Of a stretch of DNA of 64,000 nucleotides, positions 33,049-46,400 are shown one piece after another. A program made the position numbers and the translations under genes. The stretch is taken from contig OX621251.1 in the NCBI GenBank assembly GCA_951640165.1, positions 31,396,893 to 31,460,892 on the forward strand. The letters run 5' to 3'. This DNA comes from Pseudoips prasinana. Taxonomy: Eukaryota > Arthropoda > Insecta > Lepidoptera > Nolidae. Each line of letters begins with the position of its first letter. Within the stretch, counting starts at the first letter, position 1. The notes beneath the pieces were generated by a model. That model was not told the origin of the DNA. It was given only the letters and a program-made list of their open reading frames with translations, and did not search any database.

Positions 33049-34509
33049 TTTTAAGTTAAAGGGCTACTCATACGCAGTCATAAATTATCCAAGCATTTAT
33101 ACATGGCTCTTTTTCTCAAAGTATAATTATTTTGGTGTATTTTTTCAGAGAAAAACGAAAGTGGCCCTGTTTCCTTTTTTTTTGACAGATGAGATCTAAG
33201 AGAATATAATAAACTACGGATAGGACACAAGAAGTTTTTCCACGCAAATGTTTAACAGCTGTGATTTTTCAGCCTTTTAAGCCTATATAGAAATATCTTA
33301 GAAACTTACCAGATCGCGTTTTATATTTCACCGTTTTCATATATTTTTATTTTCAATCTTGAATTCCCGAGCCTATCATATATTGTGAATGATGGCAAAG
33401 TCAGTGTAATGATTGTTCATTATTGACAAATTTAATTATTTTTAGCGTAATAAAATTTTTGCATAATTTTTACTATTATTCAAGATATTATACCCCATAT
33501 TTTTAACCAATTGAAATGTAAAACATGCATTTACATGCATACTTTATATTGATTATTCTTCATTTTATTATAAAATTACGTTAACATACAAGTAGACGAG
33601 CTTAACTAACACTGAGTTTTTGCTCATGAATCCATTTAAACATTGCAAACTTTACAAGATGGGCTTATTATATTGAAAAATACACGATTTACGTATTTAT
33701 ATGACACATATATGCTGCCTACATAATAATTTAAAAAAATCTATCATCATAATATTCTTTTTTAATATATTCCAGCATATCTGATTCGATCTCGGAAACT
33801 GCGAGCCCTCTCCATTGCTCTTTGGGTGATAAAAAACTACATACTTATCCTGAACTATAAATAGTAATATTTGAAATGTGAAAGTTTCTATGGTTAGTCC
33901 ATACCAACATTTATGATATACCTACATACTTCACATTTTTAACATATCATCTAATTTGCGTGTTTGATCGCTAATGAAAAATAAAAGAATTATAAAAAAT
34001 TGCAATACCAATTTTTTTTAAACATTTATACAACTTGGTATGTAGTAGTATTTCTCTATTTTGATATTTTTATCCACCATATTTTTGCCAATAAATATAT
34101 TTCATTATATGATTTCCGAAAGACATTTGCTCCTTGGGAATTATGCAATTATCTAGTGATTGGTGACCCAATCATACGACTACATTTTTTGACTATGTTA
34201 AAATTATACCTAAATTTATAAATAAATGTTTATTTGCAAAATTTCTACAAATTACTAATAAAATGATGTCACGATAAATTTGTCCGCATAGACTTTTATG
34301 ATATTTTTTTTCTATTGAATATATAACTATTGAACCTTACTTATTGCGGTTTTTCTAAATGTGCTTCTGGTACTCCTCTAAACACAGTTGCCAAATTACA
34401 AAAACTAACTGTACACTTGTCAACTTTGTCATTTTCTTGTCAAAGTTGGCTCGTAGTGGAAAAGCCAACTCACCACCAATTTTGGCTAAGATTTTATACA
34501 AAAGACGAA
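33049..34509. promoter_or_regulatory. Divergent intergenic spacer between the TECPR2-like and SPP start codons
   Basis: 1461 bp between two ATGs pointing away from each other. It must hold the 5' UTRs and promoters of both genes unless a 5' non-coding exon lies inside. No clear TATA-initiator pair could be fixed by eye. The sequence is AT-rich and lacks the repeats that fill the introns, except a possible decayed fragment near 33790-33830. Confidence 0.5.
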
Positions 34510-34701
34510 ATGGCAGAATCAGCGACGGAGATTCCTATAAATATTGAAGAAACAATACAAGAAGCCGTAAAAAATGTTACAGACAAGCCCCCTGCGAGTA
34601 TCGAAGGAGTTGCGATTGCATACTTGAGTTTAGTGATTATGGCTATATTACCGATATTTTTCGGAGCTTTTAGGTCAGTGAAATACCTAAAAGAACAAAA
34701 G
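34510..34701 (+). CDS. Spp: SPP exon 1
   Basis: 64 codons encoding a luminal N-terminus with NVT and the first membrane span ([20 protein letters not shown]). Donor AAG|GTGAGT, phase 0. Confidence 0.93.
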
Positions 34702-37045
34702 GTGAGTAGGAACATAAGTTTACATTTGTTTTGGTGTGTTTTTATCACATGTTTGATACATTTTTGTAAGACCCAATAAGATAGATACACGTATTATCCT
34801 CGTGGCATATGTTGCCTGTCAAATACTATAGAAAGGACCTTGTATTACAAAAGTCAAAACACTAGGCAACATTCTTATTACTGGTTCGGCAGGCTGCTCG
34901 GGCGGCAGCGTAGATAATGCTATGATTATGGACTTATCAGTAGTTAATCTAAGGAGCAAGTATTGTAATATAGATTTGATTTGGTCATAACTTACTTAGG
35001 GCTACACATATTGTTCTGTGATTTTGAAATAACTATTTATACTATATAGGAATGAGCTATAGTCACTCAGAATTTGGCCATGTAACAGCTGTTGTATGTG
35101 TAAAGGATGCTTATTAGACACACTTAAGTGTCATAATAGGAGTGCACACAAACTCTGTTATGTTGTGTGAAAACTTATTTACAAAATCATGTTAAATAAA
35201 GAGTTGCTGATGGCTGGCCCACACGTCATACTCTTGAACGGGTGCTGCTTGCGGTAACTGGTCGAATTGCTGTTGGAACTCATATTTTCTTTTTCGCCTC
35301 AGATAGACTTCGTGTGACTTGTTAATTTTGTAAATGTACATTATTTATTTAAGGATTTCAAGAAAATATATGCGGATAAGACAAACTGCACAGACTGACA
35401 AATTAATTATTTTTTGTAACTTTTTACTATCCACTATATTTATGTACTGCATTGTGACCTTGACAAGTACTAGTGTATGTTAATACCCAAGTGCTGAATA
35501 AAAAAAAAAAAAAAAGAAGATGCATGTAGCGGTGCCATAGAATCTTCATAATAACAGTTTTTTGTGTGAAAGGGACAGCACCCTCACTTTATTTGCTGCC
35601 AATAATTTAATTGACATCTAAAACTTTTTCAAATTAAATCATATCATTTTATTTGCATAGGGTAGGTACAGGTAGATATTCAAATATTATAGGTTTAACA
35701 TAAATAGTGGAGGTTTTTAAAGAAGCTTAATTTGCCTATGTAACTGATCATAAATTGTCAAATTATATAAACATTCAACATACACAAAAAAATGTATGTA
35801 TGTATGGGGATGAAAAAAATGTCCATATTTCTTTATTCTATTTATGCCTGATGACTATGTTGGCCTACTAAAACTGCTTAAATGAAAGATTGTATTTAGA
35901 TTTTAGATCTTTTGTTGCGAAAGGAGGTTTTGAGTTTGTTCCACTTACAAATCTTTGTGCGATGAGCACAATCTGGCTGTAATTTTTCTTTAATATGCAT
36001 GTATTAAGAAAAATATATAAGTATGATCATCAGTTGACTACTTGCCGTATTTAGGCTCTGTCTAGTTTAGGATCAGATGTCACAAAATATTTAGATATAT
36101 ATTTATTTCTAGGTAAGGTTTACTTAAATTAATTTAAATACCTATATTGTATTAAAATTGAAAAAGAGTTTTTCAATTTAATATTTTGGATGAATGCCAA
36201 ATTTTATACATTTTTTATCTAATTGGAATATCTTTTTCGAAGCTCTCATACAAATGTTGTTCCATTAAATGTATTGGAGAAAAGTATAGGTTGGTTTTAT
36301 ATATTTTTATCAACATTAACATAATAGCAGAATCAAAGATAATATGGGGAAAGTCAAATGGTATCATAAAAGTAGTCTGGTGTGATTAGTAAATGTATAT
36401 TAAAGTTACATTAAAGCATGTCAGTGACTAATTGCTAATCAACATAAAACTACTATTTTAGAAATATATTTTAGCCACTGATTGCAAAGTAATATATATT
36501 TTTGCAAGGGTTTGCACTATCTAAATTATTATTTTTATAGGTTTATTTTTGATATGGGTTACATTATTGTAACTTTCTTAGAGAACAATTTTTTTTAAAT
36601 GCTACTGCCTACGCTATTTGTGACAATGCTGGTGATTGTCTTTTACACCACTAAACTAATTTTAATGTCATGACATTTTTTTTTTTTTTTTTTTATTTAT
36701 TTATTTAAGGAGCTTTTTGTCCACAGATATATCAGCTCCGTGAATAAAAATACAATAATATTACATACTAAACTAAACTATAAAGCATTTGGTCATGACA
36801 TTTCTCTCTAATATAGCTTGCATGAAAAGAACAGGTATATTAGAATAACTACTATCATCATCATCATTGTTTCCCATTACTATGCTAGTGGGTTTGGTTT
36901 CTGCACATAGTCCTTGATATGGACATTGTACATCCTTGGTATGACATGGATATTGTATGTGAGAATAATAAATATTATATTTTTTCCTGGAAGAACTAAA
37001 ACTGCACTTATGTGCTACCAGGCACATAATGAATCAACAGGTCCT

Positions 37046-37082
<37 letters not shown>

Positions 37083-40000
37083 CCCTGTCTTTTGTAAGAA
37101 CTATGTTAGAAAGAAATTAATTATATTAAAAATTAGTATAGTTGTAATAGTAGTAAAAGTAGTTTAGCTCTAATCTTTTCTCTTTATAAGAATAGTTCAT
37201 AATTTATAAACAACATAAATAGGTTCACAAAATAAATTATTCACAAATAATATCTTACTTTATGATTGACTTGAGATTATGTTAGATACATTTAGGCATG
37301 AGAATTGGAAAAGCCTTGAATCTATTATACAATAGTTTATCCTTGATATTATATAATATTTTGTTTGGTTTTAAAACTTCCTTCTTTCATTTTCCTTATG
37401 ACATACTTCATGGTGTGTTAAATTATAACTAATACTATAGTAATATAGTCCTACAGTCTTTATTTTTTTAATTTAAAAAGTTCTGATTGCTACCAAAATT
37501 TGCATGATGGTCTACACAGTTTAGCTTTTGATGAGTGTATCTTCAAAAGCTAAACTGTGTAGACCATCATGCAAATTTTGGTAGCAATCAGAACTTTTTA
37601 AATTAAAAAAATAAAGACTGTAGGACTATATTACTATAGTATTAGTTATAATTTAACACACCATGAAGTTATAAAACAGTATACACATAATAGCTATGCA
37701 ACAAGACACGATAAAATTACTGCTGACTTGCAGAAAATAGTTAAATGCAAGGTCAAATGACAAAGCATCATTAGATCAGTAATCACCCAGAATGTATTCT
37801 CCAGCTGAAAGTATGACTGTGACTACCGTAGCCCTTCATGGTTCTGAGTTGGCATTCATTTTGATGTAATTCTTCCTCGGATTCAGAGCTCCAGGGCTTT
37901 TCTGATCACTCATAAAAAGCGGTAATAAGTGCTAACAAATAAATAAAATAAAAATTGATTTTACATACATACATACACTCACGCCTGTTTCCCAGAGGGG
38001 TAGGCAGAGACAACGGACTTCCATTTGTCACAATCCTTGCATACCACTTTCGCTTCGTTTACTGACATAATATTCTTCATACATGCTCGCCGGTTTAGGG
38101 TAGTTCTGACCTGACCTTTCTTAAGTACGTCTCCGATTTGATCAGAGAATGTTCTACGAGGTCTTCCCCTTCCGGTTGTACCATTCACACAGGTCAGGTA
38201 TACTTCTTTTTCCATCTTTTTCAATCTTTGTGACTACATCCTCTTTCACACCACAACGCAACCAAAATTGATTTTATTCACATTATTATATCTGTGAGAT
38301 ATTGATGTGACATATGGAATTATATTTTATTTTATAATGGTAATGGTTTAGTTAATTAGCTCATGTCTTGAATTTTTGTCAAAATTGTTATTTAAGACTT
38401 AATACTTACTGTCAATACTTATTGTTATACTACATCTATAATTATGTATCCCATAAAAATCTGTGAGAGTGAAAGACATATCTGCCCATTGAATTGTGGG
38501 CCTTAACCCCCACACAATAAATAGTATATATAATAATCTGTATTGTTTGTTTGTCTGCAGGAATCCGGTGAACGTGCAGACACGATGTCCAATAAGGACG
38601 CTCTAATGTTCCCGCTCATCGCGTCCGCCGCTCTATTCGGCCTCTACATATTCTTCCAATTCTTCTCCAAAGAATACATCAATCTTCTCCTCACAGGCTA
38701 CTTCTTCTTCCTCGGAGTTCTGGCGCTGAGTCATTTACTCAGGTAATACATACATGCATAGACATTAGAAATGGACCATAGACTTTTTTCATTCATAGTT
38801 GCCAAATCTGAAAATCTAATAATAAACTAATCTTAATGTTTTATTTAGATTTATTATATAAAATCTTCTTTGAAACACCCATTATATTAAATATGGTCTG
38901 GATGTTTGTTAGGTACTCAATCTCGCAAAAAATACTTAATTTATTTTCATGACACTTCGAATGGTGATATACATATAATAAGTTATATCTTAACAGAGTA
39001 CAGATAAAAAATGCGATTGAATAAATGTGTAAACTCTATAGTTACCTAAGTCACAAATAAGCGAAGGAAAATCTTCGAGAGTTGATTCCTGTGATGGAGG
39101 AATTATTATTTATAAGGAAACCTCCTCGGTGTGCAAGTTTTGATAGGGAGCTCTCTTTGACAGCCTCGTTGGTCTAGCGGTCGCGTGTTCAACCGCAGAT
39201 AATGAGGTCCTGGGATCAAATCCCGGGTCGGGCCAAAAAGTGATTATGAGATTTTTTTGTTAAGAAAAATTTCTGAGTTACATGCCGAAGTCGGGGAGTT
39301 GGCGGTATTATACCTCCGTGCCTCGGAGAGCACGTAAAATCGGCGGTCCTGTACTTGACCTCTATCTGTCCCATTGGATCATCACAGACACTTGCACACT
39401 ATAATATGTGCCGCGCAGTCTAGTCCCGCGCTAGTCTCCATTGAGACTGGCCGCCGTGGCCGAAATCGGCTAGGAGGACATTATTTATATCATACGGGAG
39501 GGATTGGCGTGATGTTATCAAATTGAGTATTCTCAGCCTCCGAATGTACGAATTAAAATAATGTGTTATTTCCTAAAATACTAGGTGTGTCATCGACTTG
39601 GGAAATATCAATTACTGATAGTGAGTTGTTTGTGTTTTATATTGTATCTTAATGATAATAGGTGACTTGATATGTATTTATCAGCCAAGGATAGTAAATT
39701 ACGTGTTATCGCCCTGTTAATTCCTATCACAAGTCAATAGGTTTTTATATGCCTGATTTAATAATATCTACTTTGTTGTTGGTAATTTATTGGCCTTAAC
39801 AGGTAGTTTGTTGACCGCTGATCGTTGATCTTGGGACCTTATTTACACACGGACATCTGATCCATGACTAAGTGGAGCTTACGCTATCGAAACCAGATAA
39901 CTGATATACTACTTTTCTTTTGAAAATACATACTTGTATAGATATCAAGCTGTGCCCCGCGGTTTCACCCGCGTTAATCTTTATAAATTACAGCTTATGT

Positions 40001-43000
40001 ATTATTCGGATATATATGATATTATATCATCAGTTTCATCAAAATTCGTTCCGTAGTTTTTGCGTGAAAGAGTAACAAACATCCATAAATCCTTATAACA
40101 TTCAGTGCTAAAATTAATTAATAAAACATCAAAATTTCAATTGCTATGCTAGTTGATAATTATTCTCGAAAAATAATATTTGTTTTTATAAAACCAAAAT
40201 TAAATTCTATTTTTATATGAAATGGAAAATTAAATATACTGTAAGTTAAAATACTACCTTACCTTCAGTAATAAAAAATTTCTTGATTTTTATAAAATAC
40301 CTTTAAATTGTGATACCTTATCAATATATTATTCTAACATATAATTATAAATATATTTATTTATTTTATCTTAATTAAAACATCAATTACAGTAATTAAT
40401 TATACTTATTACAATAATGATTTAAGATATTAATAAGCGAATATAAATATTGATTTCAAAACACAATTATGCATCATTCTCATAGAAACGCAAACACTGC
40501 ACGTGTGGCGTAGTGGTTAAGGCAGTCGCTTCGCTACTTCGTGTCCCGGGTTCGATTCCCGCGCAGGACAACTATTTGTGTTAATCATAAATCGTTATCC
40601 TGAGTCTGGATGTACTTTGTGTCCCTCAATTAAATGTTTGTAAAGTACCCACATACACAGGGATTAAATTCCCTAGTCATTAAAGGAGGATTAGGAGTCA
40701 TTTAAGAAATCGAAGTTCGGCGACTTAGCCGGTAGAGCCCCTGGTCCAGGCTTCCTTTCCTGGAGTATGTACAGCCATGGTAATAAGCCTGTGTCTCTTC
40801 CAGCCCGATCATATCGTTCATGGTGCCCGCGTCGGTGCCGAACGTGTCGTACCACATCCACTTCACGCGCGGCGAGCAGGGCACCCGCTCCGACATCATC
40901 AACTACAAGTTCACCTCCTATGACGTCATCTGCCTCCTCATCTCACTCTGCCTCGGCGCCTGGTACTTGTTCAAGAAGGTATGTTTATCTTTAAATTTGT
41001 ATGTAGCAGTGTTTTTCAACCTTTTTCATCACGATACCCCCCTATCGGTTTTTTACCCGCTTCTTTTCCATGTTTCTTTTATTTTGTGACACATATCCAA
41101 CATTTTTATTCATTTTCATAGGTTTCGGATAAATACTCCATTAAAATTTGTGAATAATTGGAATAGAAAGCACTCCTCCAAAATTTACTTTATCAGTCTG
41201 AGGTTGTTGTCAAGCGACAAAGTACTAGCCAGAGTTTTGGAACTTCGCGCTAAACTTTTAATGTATTTAGAACGGGCCTAATTATAACTCTAAATTCATT
41301 TGCGACCCTATAACTAGATTTCCCAATTTTTGCAACTTCCCTATAGAAGATTCGCGACCCCCTTATAGAGGCTTCGCGACCCGCAGGGGGTCGCGACCCA
41401 CAGGTTGAAAATCACTGGTATATAGAAATTAAGAGAGGTAGGGCATAGCGTTCATTCGCTCAAAGAGTAGCCCGACTGGGGAAGTTAGTACCTCCACCTT
41501 GCAGAATACATTCCTTAATAATAAGTAATAAGGTAGTAGATGAACCCACTGAGTTTGTTTCGCTGGGTCTTCTCAGTTGGGGCGCATTGGATCCGGTGGT
41601 AGCATTAAAGCGCGACCGTCGTTATTAACACAAAGTTCGCCATAATAATAATACCTTAATATATACAGAACCATTGACAATATGTAGTAAAAATATAGCT
41701 AAAACTATAAATTTTGATAATTAAACTTAAACATAATCTCTTTGACAATAACTTAATACAAGCTAGCTAAAAATCATTGCTATTATAAAATATTTTTTTT
41801 ATAGTTTTCATACAGTCACTACAATGTGTACCTAAATATCTATGTAACTAGAAATAATAATGTATAATTAGATAAAAAAGTTTAGCGTCCAGTACTAACT
41901 AATATCGTAGTAATCGTGTGGTAACATGTTGTGACCAAAAGCTTGAGTCTTTGGACTGGGCACATAGCTCGTAGAACCGATAGTCGTTGGGGCAGAAATG
42001 TTCTCGAGTGGCGACCACGAACCGGAAGACGCAGCGTGGACAGGTCCCCTACAAGATGGACCGATGATCTTGCAAGAGTCGCGGGATGCGAATAGCGGAA
42101 GACCGGCAATTGTGGAGATCTTTGGGGGAGGCCCTTGTCCAGCTGTGGACGTCTTTCGGCTGATATGATTAAGAGAGGTAGGGCACAGCGTCCATTCGCT
42201 CAAAGAGCAGCCCGACTGGGGAAGTACCTCCACCTTACAGAAGACATTCCTTAATAATAACATTAATAATTTTAATGTTGTGTTTCTGCGTGTGAGTAAG
42301 GTCGCCAAAGCTCATTGGGGTGGGGGGACGGGTCAGCAACACTTGTTTGCTGACTCTTAAAGGCCGGCAACGCACCCGCGACTCCTTGGTGTTGCGAGTG
42401 TCCTTGGGCGGCGGTGATCACTTACCATCAGGTGACCCAAATAATCGTTTGTCGCCCTCTGATATTAAAAAAAAAATCAGATCTTTGTCCAGCCGTGGAT
42501 GTCTTTTGGTTAATATAATAATAATAATAATAACTGGGGACAATGTCACACAGATCATCCTAGCCCCAAACTAAGCAAAGATTAACGTAGCTTTCTATTG
42601 GTGAAATAATTTTGAAAACCGGTTCAGTAGATCCAGAGATTACCCCTTACAACGTCACAAACGTTACCTCTTTATAATATTAGTATAGATTATTATTGAT
42701 TCAGAAGTATAATGATGTGGTAACAAGCAGGTAAGCCAAGTGTCAAGTGAACAAGATCGTTTATGTCCTGCTATGAAATGGGTAATTGACTGACCTGTTA
42801 TTCTAGTGGTATGTGACCCTGATGGCTAAGTCAGAGGTCGTGGGTTCGATCCCCCGTTTAAAAATCTAGGTGATGAATACAATCTGGGTGTGATGTGTCT
42901 TTAACATGTATGTATTTAGATATATGTAAGTAGTACCGGTTCCTAGTTTGGGATCAGATGGCAGTGTGTTAGTGGTCCAAAGATATAGATTTATTATTAT

Positions 43001-43412
43001 TAATTCAAGAGTATAGTGAACGTCAGTTCAAGTTTTATTTATTTATTAAGAAAACCAACAGCGATACAGATAATAACACAATTTACATGATACAATATAA
43101 AGGAAAGGCCAATGACAGGTTTTCTTAAAACGGACATAATATAATATAAACACTTATCATTTATCAAACATTGATGTGGTGAGACTACTGCACGCTAATG
43201 TATGCAGTAGGTAGTATCGATTAAGTAGGTATTAATTGCGAGAAATGAAGTGATGTGATACATCGATGTCCACCCAATGATTTTAAAGCTAAATATAATG
43301 TTGTAGGTAAGTATACATAGTTAATTTGAATTTATTAATATACATTCTAAAGTAAGACTGAATATATACAAATTCAAATAGGATTATTAGATCTTAGTCG
43401 TTTGTTTTTTAT

Positions 43413-43493
<81 letters not shown>

Positions 43494-46400
43494 TTATAAT
43501 TTGGGATTTATAAGTTTTTTTTAAACAAGAAAAGATATAAATTTCTTTGAAGGTTGTATTATATTATTTAAGATGAGGATACATCATCAGCCTGATATTA
43601 TACACGGTCGCTGTTACTTAAACTAGAGGGGCCAGTTGGCGTGGTTGGTAAATGCTTGCCTTCCATGGCGCAGGTCATGGGTTCGATTCCCACCCAGGAC
43701 AGATATTTTTGCGCATGAACATGTCTGTTTGTCCTAAATCTGGGTGTAATTATCTATCTAAGTATGTATTTACAAAAAAAAATGTATATGTAATATATTA
43801 GTTATCTGGTCTCCATAGTACAAGTTTGGGATCAGATAGCCGTGTGTGAATAATGTCACTGGATATTATTAAAGCCTTTGCTTTCAGCACGAGTTCATAT
43901 TTTTAATTTTACAAAATCTACATGCTTGAAGCAAGCTTGTTCATACTTTATCTAAGTAACAATTACAATAGAAGATTATGCAATTTTCTTTGTTAAATGT
44001 GAGTAGGTATACTTGTACCGAGTAAGTATTGTATAATGTTAATTGCCTTGAAATAAATGTGAAGGCCAAATATTTGAAATGAATGTCTCAAATGAGTCTA
44101 TTGTCCATTTTAGAAGACAAATATATCCTATGACCGTTTAGCTCAGTATGTGTATAAAACAAATGCAATGCCAATGACACTGTCGACTAGGATTGTTCTT
44201 TAAATGTATAAATAACGAGCCGTGCCCCGCGGTTTTACCCGCGTTAAAATTTATAAATTATCATAACTCCTCTCCCGTAGGTGATAGCGCGATAATATGT
44301 AGCCTATATGTTGACCCGACCTCTTAGTAATATTCATGCAAAATTTGAAGTTAATCCATGCAGTACTTTTTGAGTTTAGCCCGGACATACATACAGACAA
44401 ACAGACACACAGACAAAAATGCTAAAAACTATATTTTTGGCTTCGATATCTATTGAAGATCACACCCCAAGTATCCTTTAAAAAAATATATTCAATGTAC
44501 AGTTTTGACTTTCCTACGATTTTATTATATGTATAGATAATAATATCCCGGGACATTATTGTGAACCCAAGCTAAGCAGAGTTTGTACTATGCAAACCAG
44601 ATAACTGATATTCTACTTTTATTTTGTAAATACATATTTATATAGATAACTAGCGGCCCGGTACGTGCTTCGCTACGTATAAGGCATAGTAATAAAAAAA
44701 AAAAATTATTAAGTTCATTTATTCAAACAAAAAAATATTTTAAATTGCTAAAAGATGTTGATTTTACACTTTTTCAAGACTTTTTTTAAATGTTCTCTAC
44801 GTACAAACCTTCCCTGGACTTCCACGAATAATTCAATACCAAAATTAGCCAAATCGGTAAAGGCGTTGTTGAGTTATAACATTACAACAAAAAGTGGCAT
44901 TGATTTTATATATAGATAATTATACCCAGACATGTTCATGCACTCAAATCTCTGTTCTGGTTGGGAATCGAACCCACGACCTGCGGTGTGAAAGCAAGTA
45001 TCCACGAACCACGCTAACCGGCCTCTCATTGTCATGTTGTCAGTTTCTTAATCGTGTGTGGATACGTGAAGTGCAATGTGTTGCGAAATAATATGACAAT
45101 ATCGGACATATCATAGCTAGATGCTCTCACCTTAGATGATCGGCGAGGTTAAGCAATTAGGCTCGCATTCAGTCTATAGATGCGTAACCGTAATAGTGGT
45201 TTAATTACAGAGCGACTCCGTGCTTCAGACGGCACGTTAAGCTGTCGGTCCCGGTTGTAGTCATTATACAACAGTCGTTAAGCCATGTCAGAGGCCTACT
45301 GGGGCTCCATCGGCTAAGTTGCCGAACATCGATTTCTTAAATGGCGTTCAAATAAATAAAGGTTAAAAATGACTTAATCAATCGTTAAATCGGTTTCAAC
45401 GTTGACCATCGATTTCGGACCATTTATGACGTCACATGTGCTCATGGAAGCCGATTTAACGATTGATTAAGTCATTATAACCCTTATTAATTTGAACGCC
45501 ATTTAAGAAATCGATGTTCTGTGACTTAGCCAGTAGAGCCCCTGGGCGGCTTGAACAACTCTGATTCTAGGGTAACCACTGCCCATACGATAAGCAAGCA
45601 ACCCAGTGTTACCTATTTTTAATTTTAACCCCCGACGCAAAAAGAGGGGTGTTATAAGTTTGACGTCAATGTGTGTGTGTGTGTGGTATCGTAGCTCAAA
45701 CGGATGAACCATATTCGATGTGGGTTTTTCATTTGAAAGCCAGTTACCTTGCGGTGGTTCTTAGCTATGTTTGGTTAATATCGGTCCGTCAGTGTAAGAG
45801 TTTCAGTTCTTTTCAAAAATGATGTTATTATAGTTGGAGTGAGGGGTTTTCTAACGGTTAGGTTATAAAATTATAATTTTATAGCATTTTTTGCAAAGCA
45901 TAGCGTTTATCTAATCTCAAAAATTATAAATTTATGATTTCCCATTTTTGAGATTAGATAAACGCTATGCATTGCGAAAAATGCTATAAAATTAAAATTT
46001 AATAATTTGGAAGGTATTATCAAAATGATATGATCTTTCACATGCAACTGTGAACATATCAGTCGGCCATGTTTCTAGAAAAACGAAACCGATAGATAAT
46101 ACCTACATCCTCCGGAAGGGTGTTAGCAAGGGAATCCTATTATTTGATCTGCCAGCGTGTATCGTTCGTAGCTTAACGCACAGCGCCTAAACCGGATTGG
46201 TAGATGGGGCAGGTTCGAGACCCGCCGGACGATTAAATTTATAATTTCCCATTTTTGAGGTTGGGTTATTGTTGTCTTATGGAACTTTCTGGGTCTGTCC
46301 CACATAAACATTTATTTATAAGAATTCTAACGTAAACTTATGTTGACAGCACTGGATCGCCAACAACTTGTTTGGCATCGCCTTCGCCATCAACGGCGTG

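Noticed and set aside
34330..34509. Upstream Met at 34330 as SPP start
   Set aside because: The frame is open, but the extra 60 residues do not resemble SPP N-termini and the ATG at 34510 has a better context. Not excluded without a 5' end.
40499..40570. Functional tRNA gene
   Set aside because: A and B box-like motifs are present, but the sequence continues into a conserved SINE body and recurs in many places. No complete cloverleaf seen.
45150..45200. Genuine 5S rRNA gene
   Set aside because: Only the internal-promoter-like part is present, diverged, and followed by a SINE body.
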